NCBI RefSeq assembly: GCF_026342835.1
Contig: NZ_JAPEMI010000001.1
Location: forward strand, 6,330,501 to 6,394,500
From: Streptomyces sp. NBC_00154
GTDB taxonomy: Bacteria; Actinomycetota; Actinomycetes; Streptomycetales; Streptomycetaceae
Length of the DNA: 64,000 nucleotides
Direction of reading: 5' to 3'
Shown: piece by piece, positions 34,602 to 43,751 of the stretch
Position numbering within the stretch: position 1 is the first letter of the stretch
Layout: every line of letters starts with the position of its first letter
Position numbers and translations under genes: made by a program
The notes under the pieces: generated by a model
What the model was told of the DNA's origin: nothing
Databases searched by the model: none
What the model saw: the letters and a program-made list of their open reading frames with translations, nothing else

Positions 34602-35348
34602 ATGAGCTACACGCTGCACCGAGGCGACGCCCTCACCGTGCTGAAGACCCTCCCGGACGAGAGCGTCAACGCCGTCATCACCGACCCGCCGTACAACTCC
34701 GGTGGACGCACCAGCTCGGACCGCACCGGCCGCACCGCCCGCGCCAAGTACGTCACCAGCGGATCCGCGCACGACCTGCAGAACTTCCCTGGAGAGAACC
34801 GCGACCAGCGCTCGTACCGGAGCTGGCTGACCGCCCTGCTCACCGAGGCGTACCGGGCCGCGACCGAGCACTCCGTCGCCATGGTCTTCTCCGACTGGCG
34901 CCAGGAGCCGACCACCAGCGACGCCCTGCAGATGGCGGGCTGGACCTGGAGCGGCACGATCCCCTGGATCAAGCCCGCCAGCCGGCCCCGCAAGGGCGGA
35001 TTCAAGCAGTCGGCCGAGTTCGTCACCTGGGGCGTCAAGGGCAGCCTGGCGAAGGACCAGGACCTGTACCTGCCCGGCCACTTCATCGCCTCCCAGCCCC
35101 GCAAGGACCGGGTGCACATCACCCAGAAGCCGATCGAGATCATGCAGCAGCTCGTGCAGATCTGCCCCGAAGGCGGAACCGTGCTCGACCCGTTCACCGG
35201 CAGCGGCTCCACTGGGGTTGCCGCCCTGCGCGAGGGCCGACGGTTCGTGGGAGTCGAGCTGTCATCGCACTACGCCGATGTCGCCGAACGAAGGCTCCGA
35301 GCGGAGCTGACCCAGGACGACTTCGACCTGGCCGGACCGGAGGTGTGA
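34602..35348 (+). CDS. Site-specific DNA methyltransferase (N6-adenine or N4-cytosine)
   Basis: 248 residues from ATG at 34602 with AAAGAGG upstream. Motif IV AVITDPPYNSGG (residues 25-36) precedes the AdoMet motif I VLDPFTGSGSTGVAALR (about 198-214), the beta-type order. HITQKPIEIMQQLVQ is the usual motif X helix. No restriction enzyme of matching type is adjacent. It may be an orphan protecting the element or may modify for the McrBC or DISARM systems next door. DPPY suggests adenine-N6 more than cytosine-N4, but both occur. Confidence 0.85.
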   Translation: MSYTLHRGDALTVLKTLPDESVNAVITDPPYNSGGRTSSDRTGRTARAKYVTSGSAHDLQNFPGENRDQRSYRSWLTALLTEAYRAATEHSVAMVFSDWRQEPTTSDALQMAGWTWSGTIPWIKPASRPRKGGFKQSAEFVTWGVKGSLAKDQDLYLPGHFIASQPRKDRVHITQKPIEIMQQLVQICPEGGTVLDPFTGSGSTGVAALREGRRFVGVELSSHYADVAERRLRAELTQDDFDLAGPEV

Positions 35349-35444
35349 CCATGAGAGCGACCAGGCCGGGGCCGACGGACCGCAGACGCAAAAGGGCGGC
35401 TGGAGCATCGAGAAACCGATGCACCAGCTGCTCTTCCTCTTGCG

Positions 35445-35600
35445 TCAGGTTGCCTCGAACGTCCGCCGGATCAGCGCTCCCGCCTTTTCGAGGCCGGCCG
35501 CCGAGGCGATCCGCACCTCCAGGTCGCCGGTCCCCAGGCGGCCGATGCCGCGCATGTCGCGGGAGAAGCCCTCCTCCAGTTCGACGGTGTCCGGGTCGAC
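35445..35600 (-). pseudogene. C-terminal remnant of a DUF5655-like protein
   Basis: About 51 residues, VDPDTVELEEGFSRDMRGIG followed by LGTGDLEVRIASAAGLEKAG and ALIRRTFEAT, then TGA at 35445. This matches the C-terminal end of DUF5655/COG3586-type proteins (G-x-G-D-x-E-V-x-I ... L-I-R-x-x-x-E). A stop lies directly upstream, so only the 3' scrap remains. It lies between two defence genes. Confidence 0.5.
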
Positions 35601-35769
35601 TCAGCCTCTGACCAGCACATCGACAAATGGGCGACAGGATCGGACAGGGTGGCCCCGGAGTCCTGCGATTGTACGTTGGGCTCCCCGGTGCGAAGGCGGG
35701 CAGATGCGGCCCCGCGAGCCGGGCGCGTTGGGGTGTCGCGGCGCCCCGCTCGTGGGCCGTCGTGCCTGG

Positions 35770-37914
35770 TCAGCCAGCATGGCGGCTGTCGGCCACGAAC
35801 GGGCTCGGCTCCCCGCTCCACGTCACCCGCAGTGCCTCGCGTGCCCTGGTGCAGGCGACGAAGAGGAGGCAGCGTTCGCGCAAGAGGTCGGCCTCGTGCT
35901 GGAGGGGGTCGGCGTCGGCGGGGGTGATTTCGCGGGCGAAGGGCAGGGCACTTGCAGTGACACCGAGGACGGCGACCGCGCGGAACTCCAGGCCCTTCAT
36001 GGCGTGCATGGTCGACAGGCGCACACCCTCTTGATCTGCCCGGACCTGACCCTTGACCCGCACCAGCGGGATGCCGGCCGCCCGCAGCTGCTCCTCCGCC
36101 TTGTCGAGCATGAGGTTGAAGCGGGCGCAGACGCCGATCTCGGACGGGGAGAGCCCGCCATCGATCCACTCCTGGACCCGTTCCACCAGCGCCTTGACCT
36201 CGTCCTGCTGGCTCGTGTAGCCGCGCGCTTCGGGGCGGTTGCCGTGCAGGAGCGAGCGGTAGCCGGCGAGGCTGTCGCTGCCCTCGCCTGCCAGAGCCTC
36301 GACGGAGACCGAGGCGAGCAGGTGGGCCGACCAGGCGAGGATCTCCTCCGTCGAGCGGTAGTTGACGCGCAGGCGGAAGCTGCGGCCCGTGGTTGCGATG
36401 CCGAGCGAGCCGAGGCTGACTCGGGAGTCGTAGATCCGCTGGTGCGGGTCGCCGGTGAGAAACAGGTCGTCCGGCCCGGGGGAGACCGCCGTCCGCAACG
36501 CCCGCCACTGGGCGGGGTGCAGGTCCTGCGCCTCGTCGACGACGACGTGCTGGTGGGTCGGACCGTGCTTGACGAGCAGGTCGGCGGCGCGGGCGCAGAC
36601 GCCCAGGTGAGTCGTCTCGCCGCGCTCCCGCAGCAGCCGCTCGAAGAGTTCGACGGCGTTCCAGACCAGCTCGCGGCGGGTCGGGCCGATGGCGGTGCCC
36701 CGGCCCCGGCGGGTAGCGGCGAGGTAGGCGGCCCGGTCGCGCAAGTCCTGGCCCAGGATGACGTGCCGGTACTCCTGTGCCAGGAACTGCTCGGTGAACG
36801 GCAGCTCCAGGTGACGCACCGCTTTCGCCCAGAGTTGGCGCTGCTCGCGGTCCCCGACCGGGTGAGGCGCCCGCGCGTCGTGGTCGCGCACGATACCGCT
36901 TGCGAACGCGTCGACGGTGGTGACGTCGACGCGTCCGAGCAGCTTGTCGTCGCCGTCGAGCAGCAGCTCCAGGCTGTTGCGCAACCCGGCGGCGAGGGCG
37001 TTGGTGTAGGTGGTGAGGAGGATACGGCTGTCATCTTCGCGGCCGAGGAGGTGCTTGACCCGGTGCAGGGCGGCGACGGTCTTGCCGGTGCCCGGGCCGC
37101 CGGTGACCTGGACCGGGCCGCCGTAGGAGGTGCGGTAGGCGACCCGGCGCTGGGACGGGTGGAGGAAGACGCGCCAGGCGGCGAACGGCTTGTCCAGCGC
37201 CTCCTGGAGCTCGTCCGGGCCGGTGACCAGACGGATGCGGGCGGGGGTGTTGGCGATGACGGTGGCCAGGTCCTCGACGGGCTCGGCGGGCGCGTCGGCC
37301 GGACGGCGCACGGTGACCACGTCGCGGTAGACCTCTTCCGGGCTGAAGCCTTCGGCGAGGTACTGGAGTACCTCGAGCTGGTCCTCGGGGAGCAGCGTGG
37401 CGAAGGCCTCCAGCTGCGCCTTGTCGGCGATTGAGCGCACGGCGCGCAGCACTTGGTCGTCGATGCCGAGTTCGCGCAGCGTCCCGTCCGACACCTTCGC
37501 GAAGAGTAGCTGTTCAGCGGTGTGGGCGGCGTGCTCGTAGAGCGGGGTGAGCTGGTCGATGGCGACGGCGTCGCGGACCTCAAGTCCGCGCGTGGCCGAG
37601 TTCGTCGAGTACAGCCGTTTGGCGGCCCAGCCGTAGGTGTCGTCGTGGGGAAGGACGTTGACCAGCAGGAAGACTTGGCTGTCGTCGTCGGGGGCGAGGA
37701 CGACGCCGCGCCAGAAGTCGTTGATGCGGATGGTGCGCATGCGCGGGTCCCGGGCGTTCTCGACTGACTCCAGGTGCAGGCCCTTGTCGGCGTGGAGTTC
37801 GGCGATGGTCAGTTCCTGGAACTTGGCCATCGCCTTCTTCACGCCCGCTCTGACGGGCTTCTCGACTTTTTCGTAGCCGTCCCAGAAGCTCTGGGCGAAA
37901 GCGAGCTGCGGCAT
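35770..37914 (-). CDS. RelE-fold/UvrD-family helicase fusion
   Basis: 714 residues from ATG at 37914. Residues 1-100 (FAQSFWDGYEKVEKPVRAGV, ENARDPRMRTIRINDFWRGV, HDDTYGWAAKR) look like a RelE/ParE-type domain. After a helical linker comes an SF1 helicase: GGPGTGKTVAALHRVKHLL (about 272-290), VVVDEAQDLHPAQWRALRTA (about 458-477), TGDPHQRIY, VNYRSTEEIL, RLSTMHAMKGLEFRAVAVLG and FVACTRAREALRVTWSG. It follows McrC by 63 bases on the same strand, so it is probably the third component of this McrBC operon. Whether the RelE part is a nuclease is unknown. Confidence 0.75.
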   Translation of the reverse strand: MPQLAFAQSFWDGYEKVEKPVRAGVKKAMAKFQELTIAELHADKGLHLESVENARDPRMRTIRINDFWRGVVLAPDDDSQVFLLVNVLPHDDTYGWAAKRLYSTNSATRGLEVRDAVAIDQLTPLYEHAAHTAEQLLFAKVSDGTLRELGIDDQVLRAVRSIADKAQLEAFATLLPEDQLEVLQYLAEGFSPEEVYRDVVTVRRPADAPAEPVEDLATVIANTPARIRLVTGPDELQEALDKPFAAWRVFLHPSQRRVAYRTSYGGPVQVTGGPGTGKTVAALHRVKHLLGREDDSRILLTTYTNALAAGLRNSLELLLDGDDKLLGRVDVTTVDAFASGIVRDHDARAPHPVGDREQRQLWAKAVRHLELPFTEQFLAQEYRHVILGQDLRDRAAYLAATRRGRGTAIGPTRRELVWNAVELFERLLRERGETTHLGVCARAADLLVKHGPTHQHVVVDEAQDLHPAQWRALRTAVSPGPDDLFLTGDPHQRIYDSRVSLGSLGIATTGRSFRLRVNYRSTEEILAWSAHLLASVSVEALAGEGSDSLAGYRSLLHGNRPEARGYTSQQDEVKALVERVQEWIDGGLSPSEIGVCARFNLMLDKAEEQLRAAGIPLVRVKGQVRADQEGVRLSTMHAMKGLEFRAVAVLGVTASALPFAREITPADADPLQHEADLLRERCLLFVACTRAREALRVTWSGEPSPFVADSRHAG

Positions 37915-37977
37915 GGGTTCCCCTCCCGGTGTGGTGATGGATGTGAGACGCGTCCGCGGTGCGCGTGCGGTGCGCTG

Positions 37978-39276
37978 TCAGGTGTGGTCGTGCGTCCCGG
38001 TCAGCCGGGCGGCCAGAGCGGCGGCGAGGTTGCGGAATGTGCCGAGGAGCGCGTCCGGATCGCGGTCCAGGTCGAGTGCGTGCTGGTGCAGCCGCACTCT
38101 GGGATGCCCCGCGCGTGCATTCACCTCGTGGACGCGGCCGTCGGTGCCCCCGGCCGCGTAGATGAGGTGACCGTCGTCGAGGCCGAGGACGGTGCAGTAG
38201 GCGAGCATCTGGTAGAGGTCCGCGTTGGGGTAGCCGCCGCGTGTCTTCTCCGTCTTGTACTTCGCGTCGACGACGGCCACTGGGGTACGCCCGCCGATCG
38301 CGTAGACAACGAGGTCGGGGCGCATCCGGACGAGGCCGGCTGTATCCAGGTGGCGCGGATCCTGCAGCTGAGCGGTCAGGCCGTGCTCGCGCACCGCCTC
38401 CCGCAGCGCGCAGGTCACGAAGTCCTCGAAGAGCTCGTTCATGTCGAACAGAAAGCCGGTCAAGGGGAGTTCGCCGGGGCGGTGCTCGGGCGAGGTGCCC
38501 CGCAGGACGGCTTCGGCGAGGCGGAGCGCAGGCTGGTAGCGGACGTTGAGCCGGGACGGCGTCCAGGCGGGCAGTCCCTGCCCCCGCACCAGCGGCGCCG
38601 CGTCCGCGAGCCGCAGCCGCTGGTGTGCGAGACGGCGGCGAGCGGGGCCGGGAACGCCGGGCAGACGCAGCAGGGCCTCGACGGCGCCACGCAGGATGCG
38701 GTTCTCGGCCGTGTCTGGGGTGTAGGCGTCGTAGGCGATCTCGATGGGCGGGGTGCGGCCGAAGTGTCGCCGGATCTGCTCGGCCTCCCGGATGCGCCCC
38801 CGCACCACCAGCGCCGACTCCTCGACGTGTCGGTATCCCTGCAGGATGCCCTGGCGCAGCGCCGTGTCGATCTGCCGCTCGACGGCGTGCGCGAGTGCGG
38901 GGACGACGTCGTCGTGGGCACCGGTGTCGACGGTGGAGTCGCGGCCGCCGTGGCGCCAGGCGCGCCCGGGGTCGAGGCTGAAGCCGAGGAGGAAGAAGAG
39001 GCGGCGTACGGGGGTCTTGGGGGCGATGCGCAGGGTCGTCCCCGGGCCCGGCCGCCCGGCCACCGGGACGCGCACGGCCCCCACCTTGCTGCCGGCCCGC
39101 AGCAGCCAGTGCCCCGGCCGGTGCGGGTCCGGGGTGGCGCTGTCCAGAACGCCGGAGGTGGCCAGCGCCTGCCCGGTGGCCAGGTCGAGGGGGACGGAGA
39201 CGGCGGGGGCGTATTCGCGCAGGCTGATCTCGGGTGCCAGGGAGGCGTCCGCCCTCATGCGAGGGGCCTCTGTCAT
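37978..39276 (-). CDS. mcrC: McrC-family nuclease subunit
   Basis: 432 residues from ATG at 39276, overlapping the McrB stop (ATGA). The N-terminal part (TTLRIAPKTPVRRLFFLLGF) and central helical region (DTAENRILRGAVEALLRLPG) match McrC. The C-terminal PD-(D/E)xK nuclease is visible as FEDFV..., RMRPDLVVYAIGG (catalytic Asp) and VAVVDAKYKTEKT (D-x-K), with NADLYQMLAYCTVLG as the following helix. McrC cuts DNA with modified cytosine when driven by the McrB motor. Confidence 0.85.
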   Translation of the reverse strand: MTEAPRMRADASLAPEISLREYAPAVSVPLDLATGQALATSGVLDSATPDPHRPGHWLLRAGSKVGAVRVPVAGRPGPGTTLRIAPKTPVRRLFFLLGFSLDPGRAWRHGGRDSTVDTGAHDDVVPALAHAVERQIDTALRQGILQGYRHVEESALVVRGRIREAEQIRRHFGRTPPIEIAYDAYTPDTAENRILRGAVEALLRLPGVPGPARRRLAHQRLRLADAAPLVRGQGLPAWTPSRLNVRYQPALRLAEAVLRGTSPEHRPGELPLTGFLFDMNELFEDFVTCALREAVREHGLTAQLQDPRHLDTAGLVRMRPDLVVYAIGGRTPVAVVDAKYKTEKTRGGYPNADLYQMLAYCTVLGLDDGHLIYAAGGTDGRVHEVNARAGHPRVRLHQHALDLDRDPDALLGTFRNLAAALAARLTGTHDHT

Positions 39277-41051
39277 GGAAGGGACTTCCGCAGTTCGGCG
39301 AGGCCGTAGCGGTCCTCGACGTTGATGCCCTCGCCGTAGTGGTGCTCCTCAAGCAGCGGCAGGATCTTCGTCCGCCAGGTGCGCTCCAGCCCGCCGTCGC
39401 GGTAGACGCCGGGCTTCATCAGGTACGACGGGCCGATGGCGAAGTCCGCGTCTCCGATGCGCTCGTTGAGGGCGTCGAGGAGCCGCGAGGGTTCCTGGTC
39501 TCTGTCCTGCCGGCTCAGCCACCGGGCCAGCAGGCCGAGGGTGGGCTCTGTGCGCGGGGACAGTTCGACGAAGGCGAACCGGCGGCGCATGGCCCCGTCG
39601 ACCAGGGCGATCGACCGGTCCGCGGTGTTCATCGTGCCGATGACGAACAGGTTGGGCGGCAGGGTGAAGTCGTCGCCGGAGTAGGTGAGGCGTACAGACC
39701 TTTTGCGGTATTCCAGCAGGAAGTACAGCTCGCCGAAGACCTTGGCGAGGTTGGCGCGGTTGATCTCGTCGATGATCAGGAAGTGCGGGATGTGCCGGTT
39801 GCCCTCGCGGGAGGCGAGGTCGGCGAGCTCGCGCAGCGGTCCGGCCTTCAGCCGGAACGCCACTTCACCGCTGTCGGGGTCCGCCTCTGGGCGGAAGCCC
39901 TCGAAGAAGTCCTCGTAGGCGTAGGAAGGGTGGAACTGCACGAGTTTGACCTGCTCGGGGCCGCCGCCGAAGTGCTCGGCGAGCTTCATTGCCAGGTAGG
40001 TCTTGCCGGTGCCGGGCGGGCCGTAGAGCACCAGCTGCTGCTCGTCCCACAGCAGTTCGCGGAACTCCTCCAGCCAGGCGGGATCGTGCACGAGCAGGTC
40101 GTCGGCGAGGCCGGGGGTGACGGGCGGGAGGGTCAGCTCGCGCGGTGCGGTCTCGGCCGGCAGGTCGTCTGGCTCGCCGTCGGTTATCGGGACAGGGGCG
40201 CCGAGTTGGGCGAGCGCGTCGGCGACGTTCGTCAGGTCGACGACGTCGTGCTGTATGGACAGCCGTTGCTGCAGTTCTTCGGGGAGATCCTCGTAGGCGT
40301 GCCCGGTCTGCTGCCACGTCACGGTGCGGCGCAGATTGGACAAGCCGCCGGGCGAGTCGGTCTGCACCGCGTCCCCGGTGATCTCGCCCAGGTAAAGTAT
40401 CCCGTCCGAGAGCGTCGCCACGGTGTCTCCGACGCGCATCTGCGTCAGAAGCGCGTGCACTTCGTCGACGAGCCCCCGCTTTTGGTGGTACGACGCCGTG
40501 CCCTCGTACCCTTCCTGGACGTAGCGCCGCAGCGCGCTTTTGGTCGGGTCCGGCTCGTCGAGCGGTGGCAGTTGAGCGCCGGACAGCGATACGAAACCCT
40601 CGGGCAGCCACAGCCGCCGCACCAGGTCCCGCCCGGAGACATTGGAACCGCGGACCAGCCACGACTTGTGCGGGGCGCGCCAGCTGAGGGGAAGGAAGTC
40701 GGTGAGGGGGTGCCCGTCGGCGGTACGCCAGGCGGATGGTCCGCTGGCGCTGTACCCGAGTACGACCGCCGCCGCGGACGACGGCGAGTTGCAGTCCACG
40801 TCCGCGGCGGCCTCCCACTTCCCCGGCAACTGTGCTGAGTCGACGAGCGTTCCGTCCGCCCGCAACTCCGCGCGTAGACGACGTGCGTAGTCGCCGACGC
40901 GGGGCCACTGCTCGGCCGACACCGCAGAGCCCTTGTCCAGCCGGAACATGTACGACCCGTTGTTCCCGATGGCGGTCAGCAGCCGCCCGGTGGCGACGCC
41001 GGTTCCGCCGGGCAGATTGAGATGGAACTCGGGGCTGTCGGGGAGCGGCAT
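39273..41051 (-). CDS. mcrB: McrB-family AAA+ GTPase with N-terminal reader
   Basis: 592 residues from ATG at 41051 (GGAAGG upstream; an in-frame TTG/GTG further up is less likely). The C-terminal motor has Walker A VLYGPPGTGKTYLAMKLAEH (342-361), Walker B HFLIIDEINRANLAKVFGEL and the McrB signature GTMNTADRSIALVDGAMRRR (472-491). Residues 203-275 (MRVGDTVATLSDGILYLGEI ... RRTVTWQQ) resemble an EVE/PUA-like beta barrel and may read modified bases. Residues 1-190 are an unrecognised domain. It recognises foreign modified DNA and translocates with McrC. Confidence 0.85.
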   Translation of the reverse strand: MPLPDSPEFHLNLPGGTGVATGRLLTAIGNNGSYMFRLDKGSAVSAEQWPRVGDYARRLRAELRADGTLVDSAQLPGKWEAAADVDCNSPSSAAAVVLGYSASGPSAWRTADGHPLTDFLPLSWRAPHKSWLVRGSNVSGRDLVRRLWLPEGFVSLSGAQLPPLDEPDPTKSALRRYVQEGYEGTASYHQKRGLVDEVHALLTQMRVGDTVATLSDGILYLGEITGDAVQTDSPGGLSNLRRTVTWQQTGHAYEDLPEELQQRLSIQHDVVDLTNVADALAQLGAPVPITDGEPDDLPAETAPRELTLPPVTPGLADDLLVHDPAWLEEFRELLWDEQQLVLYGPPGTGKTYLAMKLAEHFGGGPEQVKLVQFHPSYAYEDFFEGFRPEADPDSGEVAFRLKAGPLRELADLASREGNRHIPHFLIIDEINRANLAKVFGELYFLLEYRKRSVRLTYSGDDFTLPPNLFVIGTMNTADRSIALVDGAMRRRFAFVELSPRTEPTLGLLARWLSRQDRDQEPSRLLDALNERIGDADFAIGPSYLMKPGVYRDGGLERTWRTKILPLLEEHHYGEGINVEDRYGLAELRKSLP

Positions 41052-41097
41052 GTGGGCGGCCTTCCGTGTGGCAGAGCGGCGCAAGTGACTTTACATG

Positions 41098-41110
41098 TTG
41101 ACGGTGTCAA
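41098..41110. promoter_or_regulatory. Palindrome TTGACggtGTCAA upstream of mcrB
   Basis: A perfect 5-bp inverted repeat with a 3-base centre lies 47 bases before the mcrB ATG. It contains TTGAC on both strands, so it is either a -35 box or an operator. No well-spaced -10 was found. Confidence 0.35.
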
Positions 41111-41137
41111 TGGAAGTTTTGGTGACGGTTAGGGTCG

Positions 41138-41167
41138 ACCGCGACAGCCGACGCCAGCTGTCGCGGT
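41138..41167 (-). terminator. Hairpin terminator after the Hsp70 operon
   Basis: Arms ACCGCGACAGC (41138-41148) and its exact complement (41157-41167) with an 8-base loop, eight bases after the Hsp70 stop. It separates the chaperone operon from mcrB, which reads the same way. Confidence 0.7.
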
Positions 41168-41174
41168 CGGCTGA

Positions 41175-43679
41175 CTACCGCCGCTCGGGAAGCGTTGGCC
41201 CCGTGGCCCGCGAGACCGGCGTCCCGGTGGGCGCCCCGGTCCGACGGCTGAGCTCGTTGAGGCGGACGTGAAGGGCGTCCTGGGCGCGGTGATCGCCCCG
41301 TTCCGCGGCGGCGTGCAGATCGTCCCGGGCGGCGAGGATGTCCTGTCGGACAGTCTCCGGGAAGCGGTCGAGCTCCGCGTCGTAGATGGTCAGGATGGAC
41401 GTCCGGACGGCCGCGTCGATGCCGCGCCACAGCCGGAAGACGGTATCCGACGCAGTTCGCATCGCGGGAAGATCCATGCGCTCGCGTGCAGAGTGGACGG
41501 CGCTCCGCGCGTCGGCCAGTTCGTCAATGAGCCGATGCGGCAGGAGGCCGTTGCCTTTACGGGCGCCGATATACGCGGTGGCCGCCGCGCTGCGGGCCTC
41601 CCGGCAGGTCTCGAAGGTGTCCCGGACGTGCTCTACGAAGCCGTCGAGAGACTGTCCGATGGGCTCGCCGCGGCCGATGGCGGACAACTGCTCCAAGGCC
41701 TGGTCGAACGCGGCGCGCTCGGCGGGCTTGAGCTCGTCCGGGAACGTCGCCATGTGGGTGCGGATCTCGGTGAGGAGTCCGGCGGCCTCGCGGCCGAGCT
41801 TGTCGGCGATAGGCGTCCGTCGGAGTCTGGCCCCTCGCTCCTCGCCGCCCGAGAGCCGGTAGGCGAGGTGGATGGTCCGGTCGTCGTCCAGCCTCACCCG
41901 CAGGGCGAGTTCGGCAGCGCCTTGGACACCGTCGTCGATCCGGTGGGTGAACTGTCCGCAGAACTCGTTGCGCTCGGCGGACCTCAGGTGTGGTCCTTCG
42001 ACGACACGGAAGGTCACCTCGGCGGCGCCGTCCGGCCTGACCTGCAGCGTCTCGATGCTCCGCCACGGGGTCGGGTATCTCGTCGCGGCCGGGAAGAGGA
42101 CCGCGACGGTGCCGTCCGTGAGTGCCAGCCCCAGTGCCTGGGCCGTCACCTGCTCGGGCAGGTCCGTGTTGAAGCTGGTCCCGCAGGCGGAACATGCCGT
42201 GAGGCCGGTGGCGTTGACCATCGCACACTCGGGACATTTGAGACCGCCCACGTCCAGCGGCTCGTCGCAGTCCTGGCACACGGTTGCCGAGGTGGAGTTC
42301 TGGCGGCAATCGCAGTGCGGGCACACGGCCCGGGCCGCGACGGGGGCCTCGGCGCGCAGTCCGGAGAGGTCGTGGGCGCAGACCGGGCACGCCGCGGTCC
42401 CTTCCGCCGCGGGGACGTGGCAGCGGGGGCAATCCACCGTCGGCCCTCCGAGCAGCGGCGCGGAGCAGTCGGGGCAGGAGGTCTCGCTCAGTGGGATCTC
42501 GGTCTTCAGGCAGCGCTCGGAGGGGCAGCTGAGGTGGCTGAGGAGCCCGCTTTCGACGGCGGCGCCGAGTGCGACCGCAAGCGTCGGGTCGATGTCGCCG
42601 GAAACCTTCTCCGGGCCGAACTTCCCGGCGAGGAGCCGGTGGACGAGCGGGATGTGGGTGGAGCCTCCGACGAGGAGCACTCGGTCGATATCCTCGGGCA
42701 GGGCGGATGCTTCCCGGAGGACGTCATCGACGATCGCGAGAGTCCGGTCGATGTCTGAGGCGATGAGCTCCTCGAGGTCGGCGCGTTTCACCTGCCCGGA
42801 CCACGAGCCGCCGTTGTGGCCGAGCGGGGCGAGGACGACCTCCGCGTCGGAGACGGAGGACAGCTCGACCTTCGTCCGCTCGGCAGCGGCCCGGATGCGG
42901 GACGCGTCGCCGGGCGCGGAGTGGTCGCGGTCCCCCAGCCGGGTGCTCAGATGCCGGTCGAGGACGGTGTCGAAGTCCGAGCCACCAAGCGACTTGTCCC
43001 CGCCGAGACGTACGACGTCGAGATAGCCGGGGCCCGTGGTCAGCAGGGACACATCGAAGGTTCCGCCGCCGAGGTCGTAGACCAGTGCCATGCAGACGGG
43101 ATTGTCCGGCGAGATGTCCCGCTGCACGCCGAAGGCGTGGGCGGCCGCCGTCGGCTCGGGCAGGACCCGGGTGACTACGAAGCCGGCCAGCCGCCCTGCC
43201 TCCCGCACCGCCGCGATCTGCGGCTCCGAGAAATACGCCGGTACAGTGATCACCGCACGCGGGAACGGCTCTCCGGCCGCACTCTCCGCGTCCCGCTTCA
43301 GGCGACGCAGCAGGATCGCGGAGACCTGCACGGGCGTGAGGTAGTGCTCGCCAAGCCGGATCTCGACGGAGCCGTCGGCGCCCGCACGGACGGGCGGCGC
43401 GTCGACGGGCCGCTTCCTGATCAACGCCTGCACCTCCTCCTCGTCCCAGCGGCGCCCGATCAGGCGCTTCACCTCCGTGTTCACGGAACCGGGCAACTGG
43501 CCGCGCGAGTTGAGCGCTTCGCGGCCGACGAGGAGCGTGCCGTGGGCGTCGGCGCCGACGGCGGAGGGGGTCGACAGTTCACCGTGCCTGTTGGGCAGCA
43601 CGGTCGGGACACCGCCGTGCAGCCAGGCGGTGACGGAGTTGGTGGTGCCGAGGTCGATACCGAGCGTGCGGTACGGCAT
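41175..43679 (-). CDS. Large Hsp70 protein with zinc-knuckle array
   Basis: 834 residues from ATG at 43679. The Hsp70 ATPase domain spans 1-383: GIDLGTTNSVTAW (7-19), AVITVPAYFSEPQIAAVREA, LVYDLGGGTFDVSLL (199-213), VLLVGGSTHIPLVHRLL. Instead of a normal linker, residues 385-499 hold eight Cys pairs (CPSERC, CPDC, CPRC, CPVC, CPHCDC, CQDC, CPEC, CSAC), probably four or more zinc ribbons. A beta-rich substrate domain (about 510-620) and a helical lid (620-815) follow. DnaK proteins are about 620 residues and lack these zinc units. A GrpE-like gene lies 72 bases upstream. Probably a specialised chaperone that recognises a nucleoprotein or a phage product; this is inference. Confidence 0.85.
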   Translation of the reverse strand: MPYRTLGIDLGTTNSVTAWLHGGVPTVLPNRHGELSTPSAVGADAHGTLLVGREALNSRGQLPGSVNTEVKRLIGRRWDEEEVQALIRKRPVDAPPVRAGADGSVEIRLGEHYLTPVQVSAILLRRLKRDAESAAGEPFPRAVITVPAYFSEPQIAAVREAGRLAGFVVTRVLPEPTAAAHAFGVQRDISPDNPVCMALVYDLGGGTFDVSLLTTGPGYLDVVRLGGDKSLGGSDFDTVLDRHLSTRLGDRDHSAPGDASRIRAAAERTKVELSSVSDAEVVLAPLGHNGGSWSGQVKRADLEELIASDIDRTLAIVDDVLREASALPEDIDRVLLVGGSTHIPLVHRLLAGKFGPEKVSGDIDPTLAVALGAAVESGLLSHLSCPSERCLKTEIPLSETSCPDCSAPLLGGPTVDCPRCHVPAAEGTAACPVCAHDLSGLRAEAPVAARAVCPHCDCRQNSTSATVCQDCDEPLDVGGLKCPECAMVNATGLTACSACGTSFNTDLPEQVTAQALGLALTDGTVAVLFPAATRYPTPWRSIETLQVRPDGAAEVTFRVVEGPHLRSAERNEFCGQFTHRIDDGVQGAAELALRVRLDDDRTIHLAYRLSGGEERGARLRRTPIADKLGREAAGLLTEIRTHMATFPDELKPAERAAFDQALEQLSAIGRGEPIGQSLDGFVEHVRDTFETCREARSAAATAYIGARKGNGLLPHRLIDELADARSAVHSARERMDLPAMRTASDTVFRLWRGIDAAVRTSILTIYDAELDRFPETVRQDILAARDDLHAAAERGDHRAQDALHVRLNELSRRTGAPTGTPVSRATGPTLPERR

Positions 43680-43751
43680 GTGACGGGGCCTTCGGGTCGG
43701 GGTGTGGGTGGAGCCAGATGAGGCAGGCGGCCGGGGTCGGGGCCGGGCGGG

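Noticed and set aside
35419..37434. Plus-strand open frame of 671 residues opposite the RelE-UvrD gene
   Set aside because: Antisense shadow of a gene with clear helicase motifs; Val/Gly/Asp-rich without domain pattern.
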